Shown: piece after piece, positions 56,044 to 64,000 of the stretch
Position numbering within the stretch: position 1 is the first letter of the stretch
Layout: each line of letters opens with the position of its first letter
From: Streptomyces sp. NBC_00620
GTDB taxonomy: Bacteria; Actinomycetota; Actinomycetes; Streptomycetales; Streptomycetaceae
Assembly (NCBI RefSeq): GCF_026341825.1
Contig: NZ_JAPENY010000001.1
Location: forward strand, 868,001-932,000
Reading direction: 5' to 3'
Length of the DNA stretch: 64,000 nucleotides
Notes under the pieces: generated by a model
Seen by the model: the letters and a program-made list of their open reading frames with translations, nothing else
What the model was told of the DNA's origin: nothing
Databases searched by the model: none
Position numbers and translations under genes: made by a program

Positions 56044-57033
56044 GTGATCTCTCCGGTCTCCTCGTTGCCGCGGAGCGCCCACCGGTCCAAGCCGGAGGCG
56101 ACTCCCTACGTCGACCTCACCCGTGCCGAGTGGAGCGCGCTGCGCGAAAAAACGCCGCTCCCGCTGAACGCCGAGGAGGTCGAGAAGCTGCGCGGCCTGG
56201 GCGATGTCATCGACCTCGACGAGGTGCGGGACATCTACCTGCCGCTGTCCAGGCTGCTCAATCTGTACGTCGGTGCCACGGACGGGCTCAGAGGCGCCCT
56301 GAACACCTTCCTGGGCGAGAAGGGCTCCCAGTCCGGCACGCCCTTCGTGATAGGCGTCGCGGGCTCGGTGGCCGTCGGAAAGTCCACGGTCGCCCGCCTC
56401 CTGCAGGCCCTGCTCTCCCGCTGGCCCGAGCACCCGCGCGTCGAGCTGGTCACCACGGACGGCTTCCTGCTCCCCACCAAGGAGCTCGAGGCGCGCGGCC
56501 TGATGTCGAGGAAGGGTTTCCCCGAGTCGTACGACCGCCGCGCGCTCACCCGGTTCGTCGCCGACATCAAGGCGGGCAAGGACGAGGTGACGGCCCCCGT
56601 CTACTCGCACCTGATCTACGACATCGTCCCCGGCCAGCGGCTCACGGTCCGCCGCCCCGACATCCTGATCGTCGAGGGCCTGAACGTCCTGCAGCCCGCC
56701 CTGCCGGGCAAGGACGGCCGCACCCGCGTCGGTCTCGCCGACTACTTCGACTTCAGCGTGTACGTCGACGCCCGCGCCGAGGACATCGAGGCCTGGTACC
56801 TCAACCGCTTCCGCAAGCTGCGCGCCACGGCATTCCAGAACCCCTCCTCGTACTTCCGCAGGTACACCCAGGTCTCCGAAGATGAGGCGCTCGACTACGC
56901 CCGTACGACCTGGCGGACCATCAACAAGGTGAACCTGCTGGAGAACGTGGCGCCCACCCGCGGCCGCGCGACCCTCGTCGTGCGCAAGGGCCCGGACCAC
57001 AAGGTGCAGAGGCTGAGCCTGCGCAAGCTTTGA
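56044..57033 (+). CDS. coaA: Type I pantothenate kinase
   Basis: 329 residues. First step of coenzyme A synthesis. P-loop [26 protein letters not shown] and [13 protein letters not shown] fit the CoaA family. The GTG at 56044 starts the usual [10 protein letters not shown]; a longer frame runs to 55939. Its TGA (57031-57033) lies at the apparent edge of the tnpB element. Confidence 0.96.
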   Translation: MISPVSSLPRSAHRSKPEATPYVDLTRAEWSALREKTPLPLNAEEVEKLRGLGDVIDLDEVRDIYLPLSRLLNLYVGATDGLRGALNTFLGEKGSQSGTPFVIGVAGSVAVGKSTVARLLQALLSRWPEHPRVELVTTDGFLLPTKELEARGLMSRKGFPESYDRRALTRFVADIKAGKDEVTAPVYSHLIYDIVPGQRLTVRRPDILIVEGLNVLQPALPGKDGRTRVGLADYFDFSVYVDARAEDIEAWYLNRFRKLRATAFQNPSSYFRRYTQVSEDEALDYARTTWRTINKVNLLENVAPTRGRATLVVRKGPDHKVQRLSLRKL

Positions 57034-57038
57034 CATGC

Positions 57039-57060
57039 TCCTTGCCCTGAAGGGCGAGGA
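57039..57060. repeat. Right-end subterminal hairpin of the tnpB element
   Basis: TCCTTGCCCT and AGGGCGAGGA pair with one T-G wobble around GA, 40 bp from the tnpB stop codon. This is the kind of single-strand hairpin TnpA binds, and part of the likely guide-RNA scaffold. Confidence 0.75.
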
Positions 57061-57072
57061 TTCCGGCCGTCC

Positions 57073-58350
57073 CTACCGAGTGCTGTGCCGCTGCGCGGCA
57101 CGGCTCCTGGTGGGGATTCCGTGGCTTCCTGTTTCTTGACGCCGTGCCAGGATCGCTCCTGGTCCTACCGGCGCTCCGCAGGCTGATACCGCCAGTCCGG
57201 CGGCCGTCTTGACGTTGGTTGCGGCGTTGACGTCACGGTCGTGGACGGTGCCGCAGGCGGCACAGGTCCATTCCCTCACGTCGAGGGGCTTGGGCCCGTC
57301 CTTGACTCCGCAGACAGAGCAGGTCTGGCTGGTCGGCTCGAACCGGTCGATCTTGACGAAGGTGCGCCCGTATCGGGCGGCCTTGTACTGGAGCATGTTC
57401 ACGAAGGATGACCAGCCCGCGTCGTGGACCGATTTCGCCAGCCGGGTCCGTGCGAGTCCGTTCACGGCCAGGTCCTCCACGGCGATCGCTTGGTTCTCGC
57501 GGATCAGCTTGCTGGAGAGCTGGTGGTGGAACTCGCGGCGGGCATCCGCCACTTGCACGTGGGCGCGGGCGACCTTCAGGCGGGCTTTGTCACGGTTCCT
57601 GGATCCCTTCTGTTTGCGGGACAGCTCCCGCTGGGCCTTCTTCAGCTTCTTCTCCGCCCGGCGCAGGAAGCGCGGCGAGGAGACCTTCGTGCCGTCGGAC
57701 AGGACCGCGATGGGGGTCCCCCCGCGCGAGCGAAGCCGCGCGTGGGGGAGGGTGAGACCGAGATCGATGCCCACACTCTGGCCGGTGTCCGGCACGGTGA
57801 CGGCGTCGGTGTCCGGGTCGGTGTCGATCACGAAAGAGGCGAAGAACCGGCCCGCACTGTCCTTGATGACGGTGACCGAGGTGGGGGTGGTGGGCAGGGT
57901 CCGGGACCAGACGACCTTCACCGCCCCGATCTTGGGCAGGTGCAGCCGTCCGCCCGGGGTGATGGACCAGCGGGCGTTGGCGGTGAACCGGATGGACTGC
58001 CGGGTGTCCTTGCGGGACTTGAACCGGGGAGCAGCGATCTTCGGACCCTTCCGCTCGCCCTTGAGACAGGCGAAGAAGTTCCGATAGGCGGACTCCAGAT
58101 CCCGCAGGGACTGTTGGAGCACGACCGCGGAGACCTCACCCAGCCAGGACCGCTCCGGGCACTTCTTCGCCTCGGTCACCAACGCCCTGGACAGCACGGC
58201 CGCCGACGGATACGGGGCACCCGTCTCGTGGGCGTCGCGGCGGGCGCGCACGGCGTCGTTGAACACGACCCGTGCGCACCCGAACGCCCGCGCCAGAGCG
58301 CGTTCCTGGCCGGGCTCCGGGTACAGGCGAAAGGCGTACCGGAGCTGCAT
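57073..58350 (-). CDS. tnpB: TnpB, RNA-guided nuclease of IS200/IS605 family
   Basis: 425 residues. Starts MQLRYAFRLYPEPGQ, the normal N terminus. RuvC residues Asp196 (GIDLGLT), Glu292 (VEDLAVNGL) and Asp373 (DRDVNAATN) are intact, with zinc-finger pairs CSVCG and CAACG, so nuclease activity is plausible. Thirteen residues (201-213) are inserted right after GIDLGLT, where relatives continue directly to AVLSDG. Its 3' end should overlap the guide RNA, whose guide would come from the coaA 3' end (inference). Confidence 0.95.
   Translation of the reverse strand: MQLRYAFRLYPEPGQERALARAFGCARVVFNDAVRARRDAHETGAPYPSAAVLSRALVTEAKKCPERSWLGEVSAVVLQQSLRDLESAYRNFFACLKGERKGPKIAAPRFKSRKDTRQSIRFTANARWSITPGGRLHLPKIGAVKVVWSRTLPTTPTSVTVIKDSAGRFFASFVIDTDPDTDAVTVPDTGQSVGIDLGLTLPHARLRSRGGTPIAVLSDGTKVSSPRFLRRAEKKLKKAQRELSRKQKGSRNRDKARLKVARAHVQVADARREFHHQLSSKLIRENQAIAVEDLAVNGLARTRLAKSVHDAGWSSFVNMLQYKAARYGRTFVKIDRFEPTSQTCSVCGVKDGPKPLDVREWTCAACGTVHDRDVNAATNVKTAAGLAVSACGAPVGPGAILARRQETGSHGIPTRSRAAQRHSTR
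57712..57750. repeat. 39-bp palindromic in-frame insertion within tnpB
   Basis: Thirteen codons (LPHARLRSRGGTP). The DNA is a large imperfect palindrome, CCCCCGCGCGAGCG then CGCGCGTGGGGG, typical of mobile streptomycete repeat hairpins. Confidence 0.8.
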
Positions 58351-58482
58351 GCCGCCGATCGTATGAACGAGGCCCGCTCTCATGAACCCGGAACATCCGT
58401 TCCCCACATCACCCCTGCCAGGCAGAAGACAACGAGCCCTCCCCGGCTCCGCCGGCAGCAGCGTGCACCGACACCCACTACC

Positions 58483-58499
58483 GTGCCGCTCCACGGCAC
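58483..58499. repeat. Possible left-end hairpin of the tnpB element
   Basis: GTGCCG-CTCCA-CGGCAC. A similar hairpin, GTGCCGC-TGC-GCGGCAC, lies near the other end at 57085-57101. Confidence 0.45.
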
Positions 58500-58591
58500 A
58501 GCCGCCGGATTCTCCACACCCCCGACGTGAACGCCGGAGCACCGAGAATGAATCCCAGTAGCAGTCCATGCGAGCCGTGTAGAAAGACGTC

Positions 58592-59533
58592 ATGCTGCAT
58601 CTGCGCCTGATCACCCCGGCCGGCAAGACGGACGACGTGGTGCGCCTGATCGAGAACACGGTCGGCACCGCCCATCTCGTGGTCGTGCCGGGCGCCGCCC
58701 GCAACCCCGCCGGAGACGTGGTGATGGTCGACGTCGCGCGCGAGGCGGGCGACGAACTCATCAGCGGCCTCCAGAAGTTGGACCTCGACAAGACCGGCTC
58801 GATCGCCGTCGAGAACATCGACCTGTCACTGTCGAAGCGCGCCGACAAGGCGGAGGACGAGGCGCCGGGCGAGGGCGTGGACGCGGTGCTGTGGGAGCAC
58901 CTGACGGACGCGACGCACGAGGAGTCGACGCTCACCGTCACCTACGTGGGGCTCCTCGCGGTCGCGACGATGCTCGCGGCCTGCGGTGTGATGCTCGACA
59001 ACGCGATCCTGATCGTGGGCGCGATGGCCGTGGGCCCGGAGTTCGGGCCGCTCGCCGGGATCTCCACGGCGCTCGTGCAGCGGGCCCCGCAACTGGTGTG
59101 GCGGTCGCTGTGGGCGCTGCTCGCCGGGTTCGCCGTCGCCATAGTGCTGACGGCGGGCTTCAGTTGGCTGCTGGACGCGCTCGGGCTGTTCGAGAGGTCG
59201 ATGGTGGAGGCGGCCCGGCCGAACACGGCCTTCATCTGGAAGCCCGACTGGATGTCCTTCGTCGTGGCCTTCCTGGCGGGCGTCGCGGGCACCCTCTCGC
59301 TCACGTCCGCGAAGTCGGGCGCGCTGATCGGCGTCGCGATCTCGGTGACGACGGTCCCGGCGGCGGCGAACGCGGCGGTGGCCTTCAGCTACACGGACTA
59401 CTCCCAGACGTGGGGCTCCACTTGGCAGCTCCTCGCCAACCTCGGCGGCATCATCGCCGCCGGCACGCTCACGCTGCTCGCCCAGAAGTGGTTCTGGGCG
59501 AGACAGCGCGCGCGTACACCTGAAGTGGCCTAG
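58592..59533 (+). CDS. DUF389 membrane protein
   Basis: 313 residues. An ACT-like cytoplasmic N terminus (about 1-95), then about six hydrophobic helices with [16 protein letters not shown] and [19 protein letters not shown], the signature of DUF389/TIGR00341 proteins. Function unknown. Its end overlaps glmM by 4 bp in convergent orientation. Confidence 0.9.
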   Translation: MLHLRLITPAGKTDDVVRLIENTVGTAHLVVVPGAARNPAGDVVMVDVAREAGDELISGLQKLDLDKTGSIAVENIDLSLSKRADKAEDEAPGEGVDAVLWEHLTDATHEESTLTVTYVGLLAVATMLAACGVMLDNAILIVGAMAVGPEFGPLAGISTALVQRAPQLVWRSLWALLAGFAVAIVLTAGFSWLLDALGLFERSMVEAARPNTAFIWKPDWMSFVVAFLAGVAGTLSLTSAKSGALIGVAISVTTVPAAANAAVAFSYTDYSQTWGSTWQLLANLGGIIAAGTLTLLAQKWFWARQRARTPEVA

Positions 59534-60888
59534 CCCAGCGCCGACTTCACGGCGTCCGCGAGCCGCCCGGCCACCGACCGCGCGTGGTCGATGTCGGCGG
59601 CCTCGACCATCACCCGTACGAGCGGCTCGGTGCCGGAGGGACGGAGCAACACCCGCCCGGTGGCACCGAGTTCGCGCTCGGCGTCGGCCACGGCGGAGGC
59701 CAGTTCGGCGGAGGTTCCCACCCGCGACCTGTCGACGTCCGGCACATTGATGAGCACCTGCGGCAGCCGCTCCATGACGGACGCGAGGTCCCGGAGCGTA
59801 CGACCGGTCTGGGCGACCCGGGCCGCGAGGAGCAGCCCGGTCAGCGTGCCGTCGCCGGTGGTGGCGTGGTCGAGGATGATCACGTGCCCGGACTGCTCGC
59901 CGCCGAGCGCGTACCCGTGCTTCTTCATCTCCTCCAGGACGTAGCGGTCACCGACCGCCGTCTGCACGAAGGACAGGCCCTCGCGCTCCATGGCGAGCTT
60001 GAAGCCCAGATTGGACATGACCGTCGCGACAACGGTGTCGGAGCGCAGTGCGGAACGCTCCCGCATCGCCAGCGCGAGTACGGCCAGAATCTGGTCCCCG
60101 TCGACCTCGGCACCCGTGTGGTCCACGGCGAGGCAGCGGTCGGCGTCGCCGTCGTGCGCGATGCCGAGGTCGGCACCGTGCTCGAGGACGGCGGCCTGGA
60201 GCTTCTCCATGTGGGTGGAGCCGCATCCGTCGTTGATGTTGAGCCCGTCCGGCTCGGCGCCGATCGTGATGATCTCTGCGCCGGCGCGCGCGAAGGCCTC
60301 GGGCGACACGCGGGCCGCGGCACCGTGTGCCTCGTCGAGGACGACCTTCAGACCGTCGATGCGGTTGGGGAGTACGCCGAGGAGGTGGGCGACGTACCGG
60401 TCGAAGCCCTCGTCGTAACTGCGCACGCGGCCCACGCCGGAGCCGGTCGGCCGGTCCCAGGGAGCGCCGGTGCGGTGCTCCTCGTAGACGCCCTCGATCC
60501 GGTCCTCCAGCTCGTCGGCGAGCTTGTGGCCGCCGCGGGCGAAGAACTTGATGCCGTTGTCGGGCATCGCGTTGTGGCTGGCGGAGAGCATCACGCCGAG
60601 GTCGGCGCCCAGCGCACCGGTGAGGTACGCCACCGCGGGGGTGGGCAGCACACCGACGCGCAGGACGTCCACGCCCGCGCTGGCCAGACCGGCGACCACG
60701 GCGGCCTCCAGGAACTCCCCGGACGCGCGCGGGTCACGACCGACCACCGCGACTGCCCGGTGGCCCTCGAACGTGCCCGCCTCGGCCAGTACGTGCGCCG
60801 CCGCGACGGAGAGACCGAGCGCGAGCTCGGCCGTCAGATCCGCGTTGGCAACACCGCGCACGCCGTCCGTGCCGAAGAGTCGTCCCAC
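59530..60888 (-). CDS. glmM: Phosphoglucosamine mutase
   Basis: 452 residues. Converts glucosamine 6-phosphate to 1-phosphate for UDP-GlcNAc. Starts [12 protein letters not shown]; catalytic serine in SASHN, metal site DGDADR, sugar loop GGEQSGH and phosphate-binding RPSGTEP. ATG start. Confidence 0.98.
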   Translation of the reverse strand: MGRLFGTDGVRGVANADLTAELALGLSVAAAHVLAEAGTFEGHRAVAVVGRDPRASGEFLEAAVVAGLASAGVDVLRVGVLPTPAVAYLTGALGADLGVMLSASHNAMPDNGIKFFARGGHKLADELEDRIEGVYEEHRTGAPWDRPTGSGVGRVRSYDEGFDRYVAHLLGVLPNRIDGLKVVLDEAHGAAARVSPEAFARAGAEIITIGAEPDGLNINDGCGSTHMEKLQAAVLEHGADLGIAHDGDADRCLAVDHTGAEVDGDQILAVLALAMRERSALRSDTVVATVMSNLGFKLAMEREGLSFVQTAVGDRYVLEEMKKHGYALGGEQSGHVIILDHATTGDGTLTGLLLAARVAQTGRTLRDLASVMERLPQVLINVPDVDRSRVGTSAELASAVADAERELGATGRVLLRPSGTEPLVRVMVEAADIDHARSVAGRLADAVKSALG

Positions 60889-60982
60889 TTGTCCTCCTGA
60901 GAAAGCTTCAGAATTCGGACGTCATCCGATCACACGAGCCTTTGAGCACCTTGTGCCGTTATACGCCTAAGGCTGTGATAAA

Positions 60983-61024
60983 CGAACGCCCCGACGGCAC
61001 TGTGGCGTGCCGCCGGGGCGTTCG
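60983..61024. terminator. Strong 18-bp hairpin after rpsI
   Basis: CGAACGCCCCGACGGCAC (60983-61000) pairs with 61007-61024 with one mismatch, loop TGTGGC. Ends the rplM-rpsI transcript before glmM. Confidence 0.9.
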
Positions 61025-61030
61025 GACGTA

Positions 61031-61076
61031 CTACGCGTAACCACACGTGCTCGACCGACCACACGTGCTACGCGTA
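61031..61076. repeat. Short repeats between rpsI and its terminator
   Basis: ACCACACGTGCT at 61040-61051 and 61058-61069, and CTACGCGTA at 61031-61039 and 61068-61076, forming a nested repeat of 46 bp. Confidence 0.75.
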
Positions 61077-61093
61077 CGAGCAGGCAGCGAAGA

Positions 61094-61627
61094 TTAACGC
61101 TTGCTGTACTGCGGGGCCTTACGGGCCTTCTTGAGACCGGCCTTCTTGCGCTCGACCGCACGGTCGTCGCGCTTGAGGAAGCCGGCCTTCTTGAGGGCGC
61201 CGCGGTTGTTGTCGACGTCGGCCTCGTTCAGCGCGCGGGCGACACCGAGACGGAGCGCACCGGCCTGGCCGGAGACGCCGCCACCCGTGATGCGGGCGAC
61301 AACGTCGTAGCGGTTGTCGAGCTCGAGCACCTTGAAGGGCTCGTTGACTTCCTGCTGGTGCACCTTGTTGGGGAAGTAGTCCTCAAGGGTGCGACCGTTG
61401 ATCTTCCACTTGCCGGTGCCCGGGACGATCCGGACGCGGGCGATGGCGTTCTTGCGACGGCCCAGGCCGGCGGCCGGCTGCGGGTCGCCGAAGCGGCCCG
61501 CGAGCGACTCCGAGGTGTACTCGCCCTCGACGGGCGGGACCTCGGACTCGGTGGTGTAGTTCTCGACGTTCTCGACGAGCTCGCCCTCGGTCTCTTCGAC
61601 CGGCTGCTCAACGGTGGTCTCGGCCAC
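61094..61627 (-). CDS. rpsI: 30S ribosomal protein uS9
   Basis: 177 residues, longer than many because of an acidic N-terminal extension of about 50 ([15 protein letters not shown]). Core [15 protein letters not shown] and the [12 protein letters not shown] tail reaching the decoding site are intact. GTG start with GAGGAG close upstream. Second gene of the rplM-rpsI operon. Confidence 0.98.
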   Translation of the reverse strand: MAETTVEQPVEETEGELVENVENYTTESEVPPVEGEYTSESLAGRFGDPQPAAGLGRRKNAIARVRIVPGTGKWKINGRTLEDYFPNKVHQQEVNEPFKVLELDNRYDVVARITGGGVSGQAGALRLGVARALNEADVDNNRGALKKAGFLKRDDRAVERKKAGLKKARKAPQYSKR

Positions 61628-61669
61628 GATTCTCCTCAGAATTTTCTGTGTCTTAGGGGGTGGCCGGAA

Positions 61670-62113
61670 CTACTGCGCGACCTGGGTGATCTCGAACGGC
61701 ACCGGCTGCTGCGCAGCGTGCGGGTGCTGGTCGCCCGAGTAGACCTTCAGCTTCGAGAGCACCTGACGGCCCAGGGTGTTCTTGGGGATCATGCCCTTGA
61801 TGGCCTTCTCGACGGCCTTCTCGGGGTTCTTCGCCAGCAGCTCGTCGTAACGGACGGAGCGCAGACCACCCGGGTAACCGGAGTGGCGGTACGCCAGCTT
61901 CTGGGTCTTCTTGTTGCCGGAGAGGTGCACCTTGTCGGCGTTGATGATGATGACGAAGTCACCAGCGTCGACGTGGGGGGCGTAGATCGGCTTGTGCTTG
62001 CCCCGAAGGATGTTCGCGGCGGTGGTCGCCAGACGGCCCAGGACTACATCCTGAGCGTCGATGACGTACCACTGGCGAGTGATGTCGCCGGGCTTGGGGC
62101 TAAACGTACGCAC
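61670..62113 (-). CDS. rplM: 50S ribosomal protein uL13
   Basis: 147 residues, full length: [32 protein letters not shown] and [18 protein letters not shown] in parts. GTG start, GAAGG 7 nt upstream. Preceded by a predicted promoter and a leader of about 178 nt. Confidence 0.98.
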   Translation of the reverse strand: MRTFSPKPGDITRQWYVIDAQDVVLGRLATTAANILRGKHKPIYAPHVDAGDFVIIINADKVHLSGNKKTQKLAYRHSGYPGGLRSVRYDELLAKNPEKAVEKAIKGMIPKNTLGRQVLSKLKVYSGDQHPHAAQQPVPFEITQVAQ

Positions 62114-62529
62114 TTCGTAGCCTTCGCTTCTTCAGTGGATGGGTCCTGACACATGGCATCACTGAAGCGATCATGCAGCTGGGGACGACAGTGCCGGGAA
62201 CGATGCCCGTATGCCGCCCACTGGTAACTGCTCCAGGGAACCTACGTAAGGGCCTCTCGCGTGAGAACGACCAAGCCGATACGCATAACGAAATGCAAGA
62301 GTACTCGCGCTGCCCCGGAAGGGTCAAAACGCGCCTCACGGCCGCCACCGCGACCGACAACGTCTAGTACAACCGTACGAAATATTCACGGCACCCCGCA
62401 CCCCGGGAACCGCGACGCACCAACCACCCGGAGATGTCACTTTTGCCCGTGCGGGCTCACCTCGCACCAGGTCCCGAGTGCCCGCCGAAGCGGAACGGCA
62501 CACCCCAACCCCCGTCTAAGATGCGGCAC
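62114..62529. other. rplM leader and promoter region
   Basis: 416 bp without a gene, AT-richer than the surroundings near 62260-62390. The leftward promoter at 62298-62327 implies a 5' leader of about 178 nt, long enough for autoregulatory structure. Nothing further was recognised. Confidence 0.6.
62298..62327 (-). promoter_or_regulatory. Promoter of rplM-rpsI
   Basis: Minus strand -35 TTGACC (62322-62327), -10 TACTCT (62298-62303), spacer 18 bp. Confidence 0.75.
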
Positions 62530-63417
62530 ATGAGCTATGGGCAGGGTGGGCAGGGGCAGCCCCCGTGGGATCCCTGGAATTCAGGATCGCAGCGACCCCA
62601 GTGGGGCAGCCAGACGGACGACCGGACTCCGGACTGGGCGGCGCTCGCCGACGCCTCCGAGTCGCGCAACAAGCGCCGCAGGGTGCTGCTGATCAGCGGC
62701 GGAGCGCTTGCCACGGTCGCGGTCGGCGTCGCCGTCGCGGTGGCCGTCGTGTCCGCGAACGGCAGCAGCCAGGCCTCGAACTCGCCCAGCAACCTGCCCG
62801 CCACCGCGGACATCCCGAGCGACACCACCGCGCCGGAACCGTCCTTCGCGCCGACCTCGGCCCCTCCCCCGCTGGACCCGAAGGACTTCATATCCAGCGT
62901 GAAGAAGGACACGGCACCGCTCAGCCCCGGCCTCCTCTTCCCCGGCTCGACGCTGACCATGGGTGACCGCGTCTACACAAAGGGTCCGACGGCCGACACG
63001 ACGAACTGCGCCACGGCCGCGAAGGGCACGCTCGCCACGGTCCTCACCAAGAACAAGTGCACGCGCCTCCTGCGCGTCACCTACAGCAAGGACGGCGTCG
63101 CCGTGACGGTCGGTGTGGCCGTCTTCGACACCGAGGCCCAGGCGGTCAAGGCCAAGGGCGACGCGGACGCGAAGAGCATCATCGCCTCGCTGTCCGGCGG
63201 GAAGGTCAAGCCCTTCTGCGACTCGGCGGTCTGCCGCTCGACCACGAACTCCTACGGGCGCTACGCCTACTTCACCCTCGCCGGCTTCACCAACGGCAAG
63301 GACGTGACGACGAAGGACACCGCGGTCTTCACCACCGGCGACGACCTCGCCGAGTTCGCCTTCCGGCAGATCCGCCGCCGCGGCGAGGCCCAGGCGTCTA
63401 CCGCGGCCAACGAGTGA
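62530..63417 (+). CDS. Membrane-anchored protein with extracytoplasmic domain
   Basis: 295 residues. Gly/Gln/Pro-rich cytoplasmic N terminus, basic KRRR, one membrane helix (about 50-75), Ser/Pro/Thr spacer, then an outer domain of about 180 residues with four cysteines (NCATA, NKCTRLL, FCDSAVC). Its layout is common for streptomycete surface proteins; I do not recognise a family. An in-frame ATG at 62521 is an alternative start. Confidence 0.82.
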   Translation: MSYGQGGQGQPPWDPWNSGSQRPQWGSQTDDRTPDWAALADASESRNKRRRVLLISGGALATVAVGVAVAVAVVSANGSSQASNSPSNLPATADIPSDTTAPEPSFAPTSAPPPLDPKDFISSVKKDTAPLSPGLLFPGSTLTMGDRVYTKGPTADTTNCATAAKGTLATVLTKNKCTRLLRVTYSKDGVAVTVGVAVFDTEAQAVKAKGDADAKSIIASLSGGKVKPFCDSAVCRSTTNSYGRYAYFTLAGFTNGKDVTTKDTAVFTTGDDLAEFAFRQIRRRGEAQASTAANE

Positions 63418-63558
63418 CCCGGACCCCGCCCCGGTGACCACGGCCCCGCCCCGGGCGGCCGTGCCCCGCAACAAGGACGTGTGAGACTCTCCCGCACGCT
63501 CGTCGGCAAGTCGGACACTGGCCGTGTCGCCGACGGCCGGCCCCGGGGGGACCACTCC

Positions 63559-64000
63559 ATGACCACGCAGCGCCCGTCCCGACGCCTGCTGCTCGGGACC
63601 TGCGCGGGCGCCGCGCTACTGGCCCCGCTGGGAGTGTGGGCCTGGCCCGAGCAGCAGGAGAGCGCGGCCGGGCCCCGGGCGGTGCCGACCGATCTGCGGG
63701 ACCGGGATCCGAAGGCGACCCCCGAGGCGCGCCAGGTGTACGCGATGCTCGCGAACCAGGAGAACACCGCGCGCCGCGACCGCCCGAGCCGCACGGTGAT
63801 CGGCCAGCACGTGGAGCTGCACAACGAGCGGTACAACCCGCAGTACGGCGACTACCAGGGCACCAAGGCGCCGGGCTACTACTACCGCAAGGCCCGAGAC
63901 ATCACCGGCCGGCTGCCCGGCTTCGTGGAACTGGACCTCGGCCCCGGCTACGGCCAACCCGGCTGGGCGGTGGGCCAGGCCCGCTCCTACTCCGGCGCCT
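63559..64000 (+). CDS. Secreted protein, possible Tat substrate and GH26-like hydrolase (partial, right edge)
   Basis: 147 residues seen. Twin-arginine signal SRRLLLG with hydrophobic core and a WAW-type end, then ARQVYAMLANQEN, VIGQHVELHN and ITGRLPGFVELDLG. The GQH...LDLG order recalls GH26 mannanases (GHQ...WDLG), but the catalytic glutamates would lie beyond the edge, so the family is tentative. GGGGG lies 8 nt before the ATG. Confidence 0.75.
   Translation, partial: MTTQRPSRRLLLGTCAGAALLAPLGVWAWPEQQESAAGPRAVPTDLRDRDPKATPEARQVYAMLANQENTARRDRPSRTVIGQHVELHNERYNPQYGDYQGTKAPGYYYRKARDITGRLPGFVELDLGPGYGQPGWAVGQARSYSGA

Larger units (their letters stand above)
57030..58585 (-). mobile_element. 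IS200/IS605-type element with tnpB only
   Basis: A tnpB gene without tnpA, flanked by short hairpins. Right end: TCCTTGCCCT-GA-AGGGCGAGGA stem at 57039-57060 and a CATGTCAA ending on the minus strand near 57030. Left end not resolved; a GTGCCG hairpin at 58483-58499 is a candidate terminal structure. The non-autonomous form would need a TnpA in trans to move. Confidence 0.75.

Overview
The window is high-GC actinobacterial DNA, almost certainly a Streptomyces chromosome. It carries the sporulation regulators bldM and whiD next to an ECF sigma factor, a His-tailed GroEL1, five eukaryotic-type Ser/Thr kinases in a row, GTG starts and strong GC3 bias. From memory, the gene order matches, in reverse, the conserved S. 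coelicolor block from rplM (about SCO4734) to the kinase cluster (about SCO4775-4779). That match was not checked by a search.

Layout. 1-10.0 kb: five leftward Ser/Thr kinase genes, the first cut by the window edge; one is a pseudokinase with a very large internal insertion, and the four complete ones end in the same kind of extracytoplasmic domain. 10.1-18.2 kb: a secreted serine hydrolase, glpD, a nucleotide-sugar-dehydrogenase-like protein that lacks its catalytic residues, a small membrane protein, guaB3 and guaB. 18.2-21.0 kb: a repeat array, then an ECF sigma factor (sigD-like), bldM and whiD. 21.0-24.4 kb: LysR regulator, MOSC protein, short-chain dehydrogenase and SnoaL-like protein. 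24.5-26.7 kb: groES-groEL1 behind two CIRCE operators. 26.8-32.2 kb: two overlapping polysaccharide deacetylase lipoprotein genes, a methyltransferase, an ECF42-type sigma factor with its YCII partner, and a Uma2 protein. 32.2-43.9 kb: an accessory stretch with an HTH protein, an LCP protein and a xylan-use locus (GH10 xylanase, two LacI repressors, GH3 xylosidase/glucosidase, sugar ABC transporter). 44.1-56 kb: housekeeping genes for t6A synthesis (tsaD, rimI, tsaB, tsaE), alr, an L,D-transpeptidase, nnr, acpS and glmS. 56-60.9 kb: coaA, an IS200/IS605-type tnpB element inserted at the coaA stop codon, a DUF389 protein and glmM. 61-64 kb: rplM-rpsI, a membrane-anchored protein, and a secreted protein cut by the right edge.

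How it fits together. Cell-wall precursor supply (glmS, glmM, alr), wall modification (L,D-transpeptidase, LCP, deacetylases, serine hydrolase) and developmental control (kinases, bldM, whiD, sigma factors) lie close together. The xylan locus is a complete module: extracellular depolymerase, uptake of short xylo-oligosaccharides, intracellular hydrolysis and local repressors. The xylanase carries a TTA codon at position 8, which suggests dependence on the developmental tRNA encoded by bldA.

Strongest leads: the pseudokinase within the kinase cluster, the dehydrogenase pseudoenzyme, a 62-codon gene behind a perfect 24-bp palindrome, tandem repeats carrying the xylanase -35 region, a palindrome inserted in frame beside the RuvC-I motif of TnpB, a long interspersed repeat present twice, and a G-quadruplex motif with single-base loops.
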